Below the pieces are notes generated by a model that saw only the letters and a program-made list of their open reading frames with translations, was not told the origin of the DNA and ran no database searches. Below are positions 12,296 to 22,318 of a stretch of 64,000 nucleotides of DNA, piece by piece. The position numbers and the translations under genes were made by a program. Origin of the DNA: Gibbula magus (Eukaryota; Mollusca; Gastropoda; Trochida; Trochidae); NCBI GenBank assembly GCA_936450465.1, contig OW388291.1, positions 37,672,656-37,736,655 of the forward strand. Reading direction: 5' to 3'. Position 1 is the stretch's first letter. Every line of letters begins with the position of its first letter.

Positions 12296-12959
12296 GCACT
12301 GTAGCACGTTTATTTAGTTTTGCATTTTTATATATCAAATATCAGTTCACATCCGAAGTCGCAGAAACCTGTGTCACGTATGAAATGACAAGAGTGCTCT
12401 GAGAGCACAAGAACCCCTGGGCTCCTTATCCTCAAAATAAGCAGTTTAAATGTAAGGGTAATGTGATGACCTATTTTTAAAAATCTGATATCGAAGGCCT
12501 ATCACCAATCAATAAAACAAATTATGGCCATGGTTAAGTTTTTCACAACATGGATCCTACATCAAGAACAAGTTCAAGGTCAATCGGTCCAAAAAAAGCA
12601 CGTGCGTATCACCGATGTTTATCACAAGCATGTGTAAGGTTTCAGAAAGATTGATCAATCACTGTTGGGGGGTTGATTTCAGAACACAAGTACACTTTCG
12701 GGACGGACGGACAGACGGGCTGCGCCACGACATACACCCCCTTGGGTTTCACTCGGAGGTTAAAACTGCTATCGGCCATTTTAGCATAATACCTCGAGGA
12801 TTGGAAATGGATCCAAATTGCTTAATTGAAAAAAACAACCCATTTATTTAGAACTCTATTGATTGATTGAGGAGGAATGTTTTGCAATTGGCAACATTTC
12901 GTTTCCATTTTGTGGAATTTCTTTATTTCCATAAGATAACGTGTCGCAGCCCCTTTAAG
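12296..12959. mobile_element. Candidate TIR element holding a dispersed repeat
   Basis: The left phrase GGCACTGTAGCACGTTTATTT and the right phrase (reverse complement) AGGGGCTGCGACACGTTATCTT are degenerate mirror images. They resemble the ends of the TTAA MITE family (copies at 10048, 21321 and 42305). The interior has a GTGCTCTGAGAGCAC palindrome (12393-12407) and a GGACGGACGGACAGACGGG run near 12699. The ends are too diverged for certainty. Confidence 0.4.
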
Positions 12960-13186
12960 CCAACATTAATCTTTTGAGCAACAACCAACGAGGGGGATTA
13001 TATAGTGTAAAATAACAGCGTCTCGTAATATGGTTTCAAGTTAATAACCTTTTTATGTCCATTATCATTTCCAAATCGCTAAAGAAAACAAGCATGTAAA
13101 AAAGTATGGAATAAGCCACATTCAACAATAATATACTGTTATATTTTTCAAAATAAAAGGATCAACAAGGCCAGTTTTACTATGTA

Positions 13187-13740
13187 TGTCTCCCCCTGAA
13201 GGGTCGGGAGACCTATTGTTTTTGGCTGATTTTCCGTCGGCGTTGACGTTGGCGTCGGCATTCGCAATGTTTCCTGAGTATTACTCTTAAACTACTTGAA
13301 CAATCCTCATATAATGTAGATGTGCCTTTTTGGGGGTTTTAACTTTTTAAATTAATATGTTTTGCTTCCATGGAAACAATTTCGACTTTCTCTTTAATAA
13401 CTGGAATTGAATTTGGTGAAGGGGGAGGCATCTGTTTTTACGAGTATAACACCTTTTAGTTAGATTTATTATCGTGTTGCTGCACGATGGTCGTAATGAA
13501 GCAAGAGATGTTCTTATCATTGGTGACCCCAGCTTCTCCCGTATAGGCATAACTCGCGCCATTCTCTTCCCACAGAGGTTACTCCCTTCAGATTTCTGAT
13601 CCTAACCTCTGTTGCTTTACGCTTGAAATCTATATCAAGCAGGATAGAACAGAGGTTAGGATCGGAAATCTGAAGGGAGTAACCTCTGTGGGAAGAGAAT
13701 GAACTCGCGCCAGTCTCTGTATGTTTACCATTATGTGACT
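13187..13740 (+). repeat. Dispersed repeat interrupted by a foldback insertion
   Basis: Begins TCCCCCTGAAGGGTCGGGAG (itself partly palindromic), then GACCTATTGTTTTTGGCTGA and GTCGGCGTTGACGTTGGCG. Related text recurs at 54690-54740 (GAAGACCTATTGTTTTTTG) and 62832-62870 (GGCGTAGGCGTTGACGTCAG), so this is a family. The body is split by the element at 13561-13701. Confidence 0.55.
13561..13701. mobile_element. Foldback element with 10 bp target duplication
   Basis: Two ~53 bp arms (13561-13613 and 13648-13700) are reverse complements with a single mismatch (T/C within GATTTCTGATCC). The ~34 bp loop contains a small stem, GCTTGA/TCAAGC. The sequence AACTCGCGCC lies directly before the left arm (13551-13560) and again at 13702-13711. 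A direct repeat of 9-11 bp with long arms fits Mutator-like (MULE) non-autonomous elements; that class is inference. No protein is encoded. Confidence 0.85.
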
Positions 13741-14449
13741 GTACAATGTATTGTGCTTGCAGGCATCATAATGCCTGATGTCAATCTTTTGTGAATTTAA
13801 GTACTTAAGTACTTCTTACAGTAGAGGAACATGTACAGTCCTCAAAAAATGAAATCTCACAGATTTACTATACCTTTGGAAGAATGCGAACCAAACACCA
13901 ATACAGATAGATCAATGGAAATTTTAATTGACATCGTCTGATATCACTAATGATATATGTCCACAAAAGTATGTGTAACTAGGTATTGCGTATTCAAAGT
14001 CACGGTCTAATATGGGAATTTCCAAAAGAAATGTGGGAACTTTATAAACATCACATAGTGTGGTTTCAATTGAGTCAAAGATATCGATTACATGGAGACT
14101 GGACTTCTTATTATCTGTTATAATATCGTAATATGATGCCGATGACACGAAGTATTGATTTAACTTTATTTTTCAAAGGTATGCAAGGAACATGTACTTT
14201 ACCATTACTGTCTAATATGTCACTTTCCAGAGGAGTCTTGTCCAAGTTAATAGGACATGAAAGTGGGTGGTTTCAATTTCGATAACAAGGGTCTCGACTT
14301 CTTAATATGTGTCACATTCTAGACAATCTGTTTAGAATGTGGCCTTAAGTAAATTTAATATCATTATTCCCAAAAGTTTCAACCCCGTACATGTTACATA
14401 TTAAAGTAGGTGTCAATATGCATCTTCATCAGTTTTGTTTGCCCTTCTG

Positions 14450-14605
14450 TTAAATCAGACAGTAACGTTACTTCCTAGGCAATAAGCTACTGCCTTGGCA
14501 GTTACTTATTGCCTAAAATATCCAGGCAGGACGCGTCCTGCCTGGATATGTTTGGATGAATTCTTCTTATTGCCTTAGGCAGTAGCGTTACTCCCTGGAG
14601 ATAAA
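14450..14605. repeat. Nested palindrome cluster around a perfect 32 bp palindrome
   Basis: The centre, 14518-14549, is a perfect palindrome (left half ATATCCAGGCAGGACG). To its left is a hairpin GGCAATAAG...CTTATTGCC (14479-14513) with inner ACTGCC/GGCAGT. To its right is CTTATTGCCTTAGGCAGTAG followed by CGTTACTCCC, which mirrors AGTAACGTTACTTCC at 14461. The whole can fold as a branched structure. The origin is probably a foldback element with duplicated ends. Confidence 0.75.
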
Positions 14606-14689
14606 AATTAGTTTTATATTTGTAACTGAAGGCTAGTAACGACACGGCAGTCAACAAACGTCTTTGTGAGTTATCCCCAAAACAATCTG

Positions 14690-14985
14690 ATTGGTGTTAA
14701 TTGGCCGTGATAGGATTAAGGATTATGGTGTTAACGTTGCTAAACAAAGGGATGACATCACCAGAGGTTTGTAACGTGGTCGTCTGTCCATAATCATTTC
14801 CTTTCTGGAGCAGAATTCGAAAACCCTTCATGATATCTTTCTGAAACTTTACATGCTTATTACCCACTAACTGAAGTGGTGCCTTTTGATAGTCTGTATT
14901 CGGACTCCAAAACCCTTTCTTTCTGAAACTCTGCCTGTTTATTACCCTCGAGTGGTACTTTAAAGATATACAAAAATTTTTCAAA
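14690..14985 (-). repeat. Inverted copy of the 7.7-8.1 kb dispersed repeat
   Basis: Read on the minus strand it has GTTTCAGAAAG blocks followed by GGTTTTGGAGTCC-like text in two modules, matching 7735-8000. A 95-codon open frame across it (14697-14984, minus) is an accident of the repeat, not a gene. Confidence 0.5.
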
Positions 14986-15429
14986 GATTTTGTTTTGCAA
15001 ATTATGTGGGATCTGGTGTTATCTTCTGATGACTCTCGTGTACATTGCTACCCACCAAGAACACATGATAAATAGTTCCATTAGATTCGTTTCAAAATGT
15101 GCATTTAGTTTTATCAACGTAATTCATTTTACAGAGGTTTTTTTTTGGCAATATTCTGTGGGTGGTTCTATCCTGTAACTATCTCAAGTCAATACTATAA
15201 AATTAGGAGTAAATGTAATTGCAACGAAGCTCAAACACTGAATTTCCCAATCACAATCGGTGTATTTCGAATCGTTGACGTGTTCACATTTACCACAGCA
15301 AAGGAGTTAAAGTATGAGTCAAGTGATAGGCCTTGTGCACGAAGTCACGTGATCTGACTTTACGCCTTTTTATCCGCCATATTGCTGATCAAGCGTCAGT
15401 GATCTCACTCGGTAACACTGCCGCGTTTC

Positions 15430-15606
15430 ATGGCGTGTAATGTCACTTTTGATTTTTCTAATCGAAAGTCAATGAAAGGTTTATCTTTCTATCATTTTCC
15501 CGCTGATCATGAACGCAGATGTCTATTGTCAGTGCGATAAAGAGAGAAGTTGGGCCTCTGAGTGAGCATACCAGACGGCATAACCTAGAATCGAGCGTGG
15601 CAGGTC
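15430..15606 (+). pseudogene. Truncated, frameshifted THAP-domain start
   Basis: ATG at 15430 reads MACNVTFDFSNRKSMKGLSF, then YHFPADHERR, the N-terminal pattern of a THAP C2CH zinc finger (Cys near the start, SNR, then F-x-FP). A frameshift at about 15520 leads into VSAIKREVGPLSEHTR, which continues the domain (the usual W-x-x-A-KR stretch then H/T-R). The second zinc-binding Cys is replaced by Phe, and the expected C-x-x-H-F is absent (RRHNLESSV). THAP domains begin P-element-type transposases as well as host factors. The sequence CCGCCATATTG at 15373 lies upstream like a promoter motif. I read this as a dead first exon. Confidence 0.65.
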
Positions 15607-16194
15607 AAGACTCACGTCCGATACAAAAAGGCATATATACTTTATGTTTGGACAGAGTTTGAGGAAATAAAGTTTTTCATACCGGAATAATTATTCTTTC
15701 CACACAATATGTTATCGGGCTTCTAAGCCTCCAACCACATGCTGTCCACATCTCGGGGAAAAGAGCCTAGATTGATAGACGGATTTCACCATATTATATT
15801 TTCGTAAATCAATGTGCGAAGTTTATTATATAAAGATTTTTAAAAACCCAAATCCTACATCTATCCCGTCAATGTAATTATGAAATTTTAAATGGAATAT
15901 TCACACTGAACATTGCTAAAATCCGTGTGCAAATGTGCACATTTACAGACTCTATGACTTGATTTCGGGTAGCGAATTAATCTTACTAGTAATTAACAAT
16001 TTATACTCTTATGTATACACTACACTGTTTATAATCCTGTGCTTTTTCGGGAAAAGGGAAGTGACGGAGAAAGAACTATCCATCTGAACAACAAAATAAG
16101 TACGAAAACGAAATATATAAATTCATATAATATTGAGAGGAACAAGTCTTGACCAACAATCGATGATTAGATATTGACACTCAAAAGTTACCTG

Positions 16195-16340
16195 TCATTT
16201 ATTAGGCTAGTATTAATCACGAAATGTCCATGGTTTGTAAACATTATACTTCGTTTTGATTGGATTATAAGTGCTGATCCTTACAGAAGGACCAATCAAC
16301 GATCTTCGTTTGATACTATTTTAGACATGAGCGGAAGACG
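16195..16340 (+). repeat. Dispersed repeat, matches 23740-23850
   Basis: GCTGATCCTTACAGAAGGAC followed by CAATCAACGATC, then TTTGATACTATTTT, matches GCTGATCTTTACAAAAAGAC, CAATCAACAATC and TTTGATACTATACT near 23786-23840, same strand. The function is unknown. Confidence 0.5.
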
Positions 16341-16532
16341 CTGCTCATCGCTGAGTTAGGTATGTTTTATAAACAAAAAAAATTACAGGCCATAACCACA
16401 TTTGTATACGCCATGACATATTGTTTCGGGCTGTCAAATATTACTTTTTACAAAATGTTGATTACATCAAATTATGAAAGATATTAGCGTCACCTACTTG
16501 CCAAGATATTGCAGTTCAAAGTGAGCAAAATT

Positions 16533-16981
16533 CAGTCTGATTAAAACCGACGGTATTCCGCGGAAAAAATGTGCAAAATAGTGCATCTACCGGGATACGA
16601 ACTCATATCGTTCGGAGATTTCGACGCCAAACCGTCTGGAAACAGTCCGTAGACTAGCGTGTTCTAGCGCAATTCAGGTAGCCAATCAAAAGATGCCCAA
16701 CAAATGCTTTCGGTGCGAGAAGCTAGGGGCAGATAACTCCAAACAGCTATCCTTTTGTCTGTTCCGAATGCTTTCAAAACAGCGACCGTTTAAATACTAT
16801 GATGTGATTGGTCAGCTATTTGACTGGGCTTTGGCTGCGCTAAACTGGTTCGGAACACACGCCTATACGGGATGTTCTCAGACCTTGTGGCGAGGAATCT
16901 ACAGAACCTGTTCGTATCCCGGTAGACATATTATTTTGCAAATTTTATTCCTCGGAACAAGGTCGATTTTAATCAGACTGG
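16533..16981. mobile_element. ~450 bp element with ~140 bp terminal inverted repeats
   Basis: Starting at CAGTCTGATTAAAACCGAC (16533) the sequence is mirrored from GTCGATTTTAATCAGACTG (ending 16980). Pairing continues through TACCGGGATACGAACT against TGTTCGTATCCCGGTA, GGCGTCGAAATCTCC against GGCGAGGAATCTAC, and on to about 16668 and 16850. The middle (16680-16845) is unique sequence. A 120-codon open frame inside (16693-17055) reads through the right arm and is not credible as a gene. The TTCGTATCCCGG phrase imitates a tRNA T-arm but is part of the inverted repeat. Confidence 0.75.
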
Positions 16982-17334
16982 AGCAAAATTCGCCTGCAAA
17001 TTATCTCACTCTTCAAACACGAAACCTATTATATTTCTGCTTATTATCTACTTAGGCAATAGTAATATCTTCTAGTTTGATGAGGTACTTTGTAATCCCT
17101 GTACCCATTTTAATGTTTGCGGATATATATGAAATTTTTAATAATTTCAACTTTTAGGCCCCGTTTGTCGGATATAGAGTACTGGTATCACTTTTAGCTT
17201 TAACTGGTTTATTTATCCATATAAATTTGAAACATTTCTTTTTGGAATTTGTTTGTAAGAGTATCGGTTGTTCGGGGAAAGGCTAAGAAAAGGTCGTTTA
17301 ACTTGGGCAGAAGGAGGGATTTTTCCATAAGGTC

Positions 17335-17430
17335 TGTAAAGGGCATTTAGAAGTGGCATACACAAGAACAGGGCGATTTTGAGGATAATACTTTCTTTAA
17401 GTTGAAAAAAACAACGTTTCGGATTACAGA
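17335..17430 (-). repeat. Dispersed repeat, copy B
   Basis: GGGCATTTAGAAGTGGCATA, then CAAGAACAGGGCGATTTT and AACGTTTCGGATTACAG, align with 5305-5400 in the same orientation. The hairpin after TTTCGGA is lost here. It lies about 300 bp upstream of the receptor pseudogene. Confidence 0.55.
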
Positions 17431-17730
17431 GGGGATATCTTCCATTATGACTTCTCCCATTATGACTATGTTTAATCAGTAGGAATTAAGTAGATCAGGA
17501 ATCTCTCATCATCCTTGTTTTTACTCCGATCACAATGTAATATACATGGAAGCAGTACAAGAGGACACTCTCCATGGGGACTGTTAAGAGACTGTCCATT
17601 GGACAAAATAAGGAATATGTTTTCCTCTTTGCAAATAAGCTGTAGAAAACGAGATAAGCATGATACTTCATTTGTAAACCATAACCAACCTGATGCTCAT
17701 ATATTCGGTGAAATTAACGCCAAGCTTGAA

Positions 17731-18439
17731 TGGAATTACTGGATTGTTCATGAACAACGAGCAGGCATCATAAATTGGTTTGGGTATAATCTCTTATCTT
17801 TGGTAATGGTGTTCATGTCAATGGTGAGAAGTTTCTTTTTGGCATCAACGGTTTTTATGACTCTACAAAACTTCAACATGTATTTTGATGTTTGTCAAGC
17901 AGTATGTACAAACGTTACAAGAGCAGGCGCTGCTACCTGTGACTGATATTGTCCACTTGGATTGTGGCTGCTGTTAACAGTGCTGTTGGAATATCCATGC
18001 AGGATATCTTCTTTGACTTCAGGTGTGAAGATGACACTAGTACTATGAGAATGCTATTCGGGAACGAGGCCTTGTGGATGCCGCTTCTTCACTTTATGTT
18101 TGGAGTGGTTCTGCCCCTGATTTCTGATCTTTTCAGCTTTATCAATGTACACAAAAGGCTTCAGAAATTATTACTATTTACTCATTTAGGAAAGCACAAG
18201 AAAGACTTAAAATTCTCAGACAAGCAAAACTTGTCTTCGTTAATTCGATTATAGTATCGTTGATCTTCCCTTTCACAATTGTCACGACCATTATCACGCC
18301 TGTGGCTTCTCCAGCAATGGAACTGAGGGTCTTGTTATACATAGCATTTCGACCACTTATCTTTTACAGAATATCAGGATTCTCTTCTGTTTATCATAAA
18401 GAAAGCGAAACATATGACATCTCTCCAATTTCAGATTGA
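17731..18439 (+). pseudogene. Orphan GPCR pseudogene, paralogue of the 58.8 kb gene
   Basis: Three frames joined end to end follow the intact receptor at 58776-59801. Frame one gives YWIVHEQ (TM2 start) and RSFFLASTVFM then QNFNMYFDVC (TM3), running into a stop at about 17944. After a frameshift the second frame gives STWIVAA (TM4), MQDIFFDFRC (second loop with its Cys), MFGVVLPLISDLFSF (TM5) and part of the third inner loop. After a second shift near 18180 the third frame gives RKAQERL, AKLVFVNS (start of TM6), IFPFTIV (TM6) and IAFRPLIFY (TM7 signature), ending at TGA 18437. Relative to the intact gene about eight residues are missing between TM6 and TM7, and TM1 is not found. AATAAA lies at about 18583. 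Similarity to the intact copy is roughly half the residues in the best blocks, so the duplication is old. Confidence 0.85.
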
Positions 18440-18869
18440 ATTCATATGTTAAATTTTGATTGATCATTATATCTTTGTTACGATATTATTTTGTCAAAGT
18501 GTTGTTTATACAATGTTTTCATGAATGCATGAGTAAATCTGTCATTATTGTATAATAATTTCATATTGTTTCATATGTTTGGAAAATAAAATCTCAATGT
18601 AAATCTAGACATGTATTAATGATATGCAAAGATAATTTTGAAAAACAACGTCATTATCTGGTAAATATGGGAAGGATAATTGGCATTTCATTTGCAGTTC
18701 CATATTTTAACTAGCTACGAACTGAAAACAATATTCAAAACTTACAAGGCCGAACTTAAAACATGATGACAATAGATACATCGTTATGAATTTTAATAAA
18801 GTGAGTGGAGTGTGTTGGGTCAGTTGGGAGGATGGATTATTGCAAAAGTGTACATTTTGGTCTAAAAAA

Positions 18870-19175
18870 TTAACATCTCACGAATTTCCAAAAACTCCAA
18901 AACTGTTCTGCCCGTATTATATGCCTCAAGTCCAAATTTGACCACATTTCACCAACTCTTAAATCACTACATTGGCTCCCTGTTAAGTGTCGCATAGATT
19001 TCAAGATCTTGTGTATAGTCAACAATTGTCCAAATGGATTAGCTCCAGACTAATTGTTCACCCTTCTGTCTGTCTACACTTCTCCTTGTAACACAGAAAT
19101 CAAACTGACTACCTCCCTAGACCCTTTTAAATCTGACCCCAAGACAAATCTATTCAACTCCGTTTTTCCTTAGTT
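18870..19175 (+). pseudogene. CR1/L2-like LINE, C-terminal remnant
   Basis: The plus strand reads LQKLQNCSARIICLKSKFDH, then ISPTLKSLHWLPVKCRIDFK and NGLAP, the well-known region after the reverse transcriptase domain in CR1/jockey-type LINEs (L-HWLPV-RI-FK). Stops follow NGLAPD, and the reading ends in degenerate text near 19150. Only this 3' part is present. Confidence 0.75.
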
Positions 19176-19200
19176 TCCATGGACAGCTGTATATATAGAG

Positions 19201-19327
19201 GTTATCATGAGAGTGTGTTTTGGGATGGTCAATATCCTGCATTAGGAATAAACATTGTATTTATAATACATTGTGTTTATTCCTAATGCAGGATATTTAC
19301 CATCCCAAAACACACGAGTATGATAAC
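19201..19327. repeat. 127 bp near-perfect palindrome
   Basis: The left arm starts GTTATCATGAGAGTGTGTTT and the right arm ends AAACACACGAGTATGATAAC. Between them TGGGATGGTCAATATCCTGC mirrors GCAGGATATTTACCATCCCA. The arms meet with almost no loop around 19262, with about 6-8 mismatches in ~62 bp. It follows directly after the LINE remnant. It could be a head-to-head foldback or a hairpin-forming transcript; no open frame is involved. Confidence 0.85.
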
Positions 19328-20224
19328 TTCTTTATCATACAATGTCATTCTTCATTCATTTTGTGCAAAACAGCATGACAACATTAATTTCAAAGTTGAA
19401 CTTTACTGTAAATACGCGTATTGATATATGCAAATGAACTGCGTGCTATTCTCACAGTAAAATGACACAAAATAACGCCGCCTAAATTATGCTTTCAGTG
19501 AAAGTAATTGTTATTTTTGGCATGATCTTAATTTTAAATGTTTTAATACGTTTTAAAATACGTTTTTCAAATGAAAAATAATTAAGGTGAGGACAGCGAA
19601 TTCGAACTCGCGTCCTCTCGTGTAATCATGAGTAGGGGAGTCCATCTTGAATGGGCGAGAGTTGCTTCCCTTCCGCCCGGTTGCAAAATGCGACGCACAC
19701 ATCACACGGAGAGCTAAACTGAATGTTGGGCAGCGAATTCTAAAATCTCCTTTACAAAAGTCACATAGAACATGACGTTCGATAAATGCACATGTAACTC
19801 AAACTGCCTTTGTTACCTGTGAGTATTTATAAAGTGTTAATTCTGTAGTTTTCGACTCGCGATGAACATGTTTTGGCACTGCTTGATCATAATAATTGTT
19901 TCCGTAATATGCATTGCACTATGTTTGTTTTGTCATTTCTCAAATTAATGTAGATCTATATGAAATGAAGAATGAAATATGTCTATTTACATGAAGCTAT
20001 TACGCTATTAGGCCTACAACTGTTACGGTTATTACAGGCGTTCGAAATGTTAATGCTTGTGACGTCATTTTCAAAAGAACTTCCGTCACTTGACCTCTGT
20101 AATTTGCATCTTTATCCGTATATGACCCCAACGGATACCGAAAATATCCGTTGCCTTTATCCTGCCGAGAACACCATCCATTGTATGATAAACATTTATA
20201 AATATCAAGCATAGTTTAATCCCT

Positions 20225-20339
20225 CTGGGTATATATTTGTTTTCATATTATTTACTCACATTGTTTATCTTAATCATGTAGCGCCATGAGAATGCATTAT
20301 TGTATGGAATGGCGCATAACAAATATCCAATATTATTAT
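20225..20339 (+). repeat. Short retroposon tail ending in ATT repeats
   Basis: TAGCGCCATGAGAATGCATT, then GAATGGCGCATAACAAATAT and a short TATTATTAT run, resemble the 3' tail at 3870-3915. Only the tail is recognisable. It abuts the element that starts at 20340. Confidence 0.35.
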
Positions 20340-20998
20340 CCCCCGCCACGAAGTGGAAGGGGGATATAGGTTTGGGCTCCGTCCGTCCGTCCGTCCGCTA
20401 TAAAGGGGACAGCTTTTCTCAGGAACTATTTAAGATAGGACAACCAAATTTGGTGTGTGGCTTGTGGACATAAATACCTCGATGGAGTTCGAAAATAAGA
20501 ACCGTGTGATTATTTTTTCCGGCGTTATTGCCCTTGTTCCGTATTTTTGGACTCTGTTCATGGTATCTCCAAAGGGGACAGCTTTTCTCAGAAACTGTTT
20601 AAGATAGGGTTTCCAAATTTGGTGTGTGGCATGTGCACATAAATACCTTGATGGAGTTCGAAAATAAGAACCGTGTGATTATTTTTTCCGGAGTTATTGC
20701 CCTTGTTCCATAATTTGGACTCTGTTCATGGTATCTCTAGAAGGGACAGCTTTTCTCAGAGACTATTTAAGATAGGATAACCAAATGTGGTGTGTGGTTT
20801 AAGTTATTCCCCTTGTTCCGCTTTTTCGACTCTTGTTTCAAGTATCCAAGGATATAGCTTTTCTCAGACATTGTTTAACATCAAATCAGTTGTGTGGCTT
20901 GAGGATATCGTTACCTTAATGGAAAGAAAATGAGAAGCGCACAATTATTTCTTCTTGAATTATTGCCCTTGTTCTCATTTCTTGTGTCTGGCGGGGGA
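20340..20998 (+). mobile_element. CCCCGCCA-ended element carrying a ~169 bp internal satellite
   Basis: The ends are CCCCCGCCA (20340) and TGGCGGGGG (to 20998), short inverted repeats. After GGGCTCC and a GTCC run, a unit starting GGGGACAGCTTTTCTCAG repeats at about 20405, 20574, 20743 and 20850. The first two periods are about 169 bp and the later copies are shortened. No protein is encoded. Elements that amplify a ~160-170 bp satellite inside short ends are known from bivalves (pearl-like elements); a link to a named family is inference. Confidence 0.75.
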
Positions 20999-21320
20999 TG
21001 TTGATGACTATGTCTTCTTGTTTATTTATTAAACGTTTGTATTTATAGGTATCATACACTTTCTTGCCTACGCCTCATACTGTTATGTTTAGTAAGATTT
21101 AAACTGCAATACGATTTACCTATTTGACAAAAAGAAACGTATACAAACTTAAATGAATAAATATGATGGATTCCATGCTTTCAGTTCTTCTCTCTTTGGT
21201 TCCCTTTCCATTGGAAACTGTCATGAACGTGTAGAAAGTAGTAATCTTCTTCCTGCCTTGTACTGAGCCATATAAGGCGACATCCAGTCATCAAAGTTAC
21301 GAGACACACTATTCGGCATG

Positions 21321-21593
21321 AAAGGGTCAGTAGCACGTTTTTAGCAAATTTTATTTTTTCAAAATTTCCATTTATAATGATAGTGTATGTTATTTATATT
21401 TACTTTAGAATGTAAACATAGTATTACATAAATTAACTATCCGTTGTGTAAATAACGGTGTTGTGTATAAAGCAAAAATTGCATGGCGGCCATTTTATTG
21501 TTCACACATTTTATAATTTCGAATGACAAAAACGATTATCATGGCTTAACCGAACCATGTACAATCGTTTTTTTAATTTGATTTCCCCTTTAA
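21321..21593. mobile_element. TTAA-type MITE, internally deleted copy
   Basis: AAAGGGTCAGTAGCACGTTT at the left matches copies at 10048 and 42305, and the interior (ATTTATAATGATAGT, GGCGGCCATTTTATT) aligns with both. The right part skips the last ~80 bp and ends TTTCCCCTTTAA. A further scrap, AACCGAACCATGTACATTCG, lies at 21892-21911. Confidence 0.75.
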
Positions 21594-22318
21594 ACCAATG
21601 TTTTACAATATACATTAAACACCATAGGTTTTCAACTCCGCATAGAGACACTCATAACAAATACATACAAAAGAAGCTTACACCAATATCTAATCATACC
21701 ATACTGGCTTTCAAATGACAACAGATAACGACCTGGCTGTTGTTATTCAAGTCAAGTAATGAACAAATAAAACTTTTCTCTGAGTGTTTAGGTATCGCTA
21801 CATCAGTCAGATCACTTGAACTAACCTTCGAGCGGCAATTTAAAGCGAATGCGTTAATGCTGCTCGATTGGAAACGGACTCGCATGACTTAACCGAACCA
21901 TGTACATTCGTTTAGAACTCTTTTAGTGATTCAAGCGTATCATTTAGCCAATGGTTACACTAACTTACCTTTTGTGAGAACACTTTATTTCAGTATTCTA
22001 CAGCGCCTTTAAAATTGGCAATTACCGTCAATTTCGTTTTCACTTTAATAAAACGATTTGACAAAATCCAGTATAGGATTTCATTTCTACTTTCTTTTCT
22101 TGTCTTATTTCATTTCAAAAGATGTTTTGCATCTTTTTAAAAGCATGAAACCTTAATAAATATATTAACACTAACTGGAAATTACAACAAAAAGAAGATG
22201 GATGTTGCTTTCCACAAGTACACATTTTTTTATGTTTGAAAATATCTTCCATGGCTCCACTTCAAAGCAGGTAGTCTCAATAATGTGTAGTAACTAATTG
22301 CACATATCAAAGAAGAAG

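Noticed and set aside
14697..14984. 95-codon minus-strand open frame
   Set aside because: It lies fully in a dispersed repeat whose other copies (7.7-8.1 kb) do not keep the frame.
16580..16600. tRNA T-arm-like CCGGGATACGAACT
   Set aside because: The same phrase is mirrored at 16907-16925 as part of the long inverted repeat; no A box or cloverleaf.
16693..17055. 120-codon plus-strand open frame
   Set aside because: It runs from the centre of a TIR element into its right arm and beyond, and has no protein-like signature.
19588..19640. GCGAATTCGAACTCGC as a possible tRNA B box
   Set aside because: It is a self-palindrome flanked by GAGGAC/GTCCTC; no D arm or anticodon stem found at the right distance.
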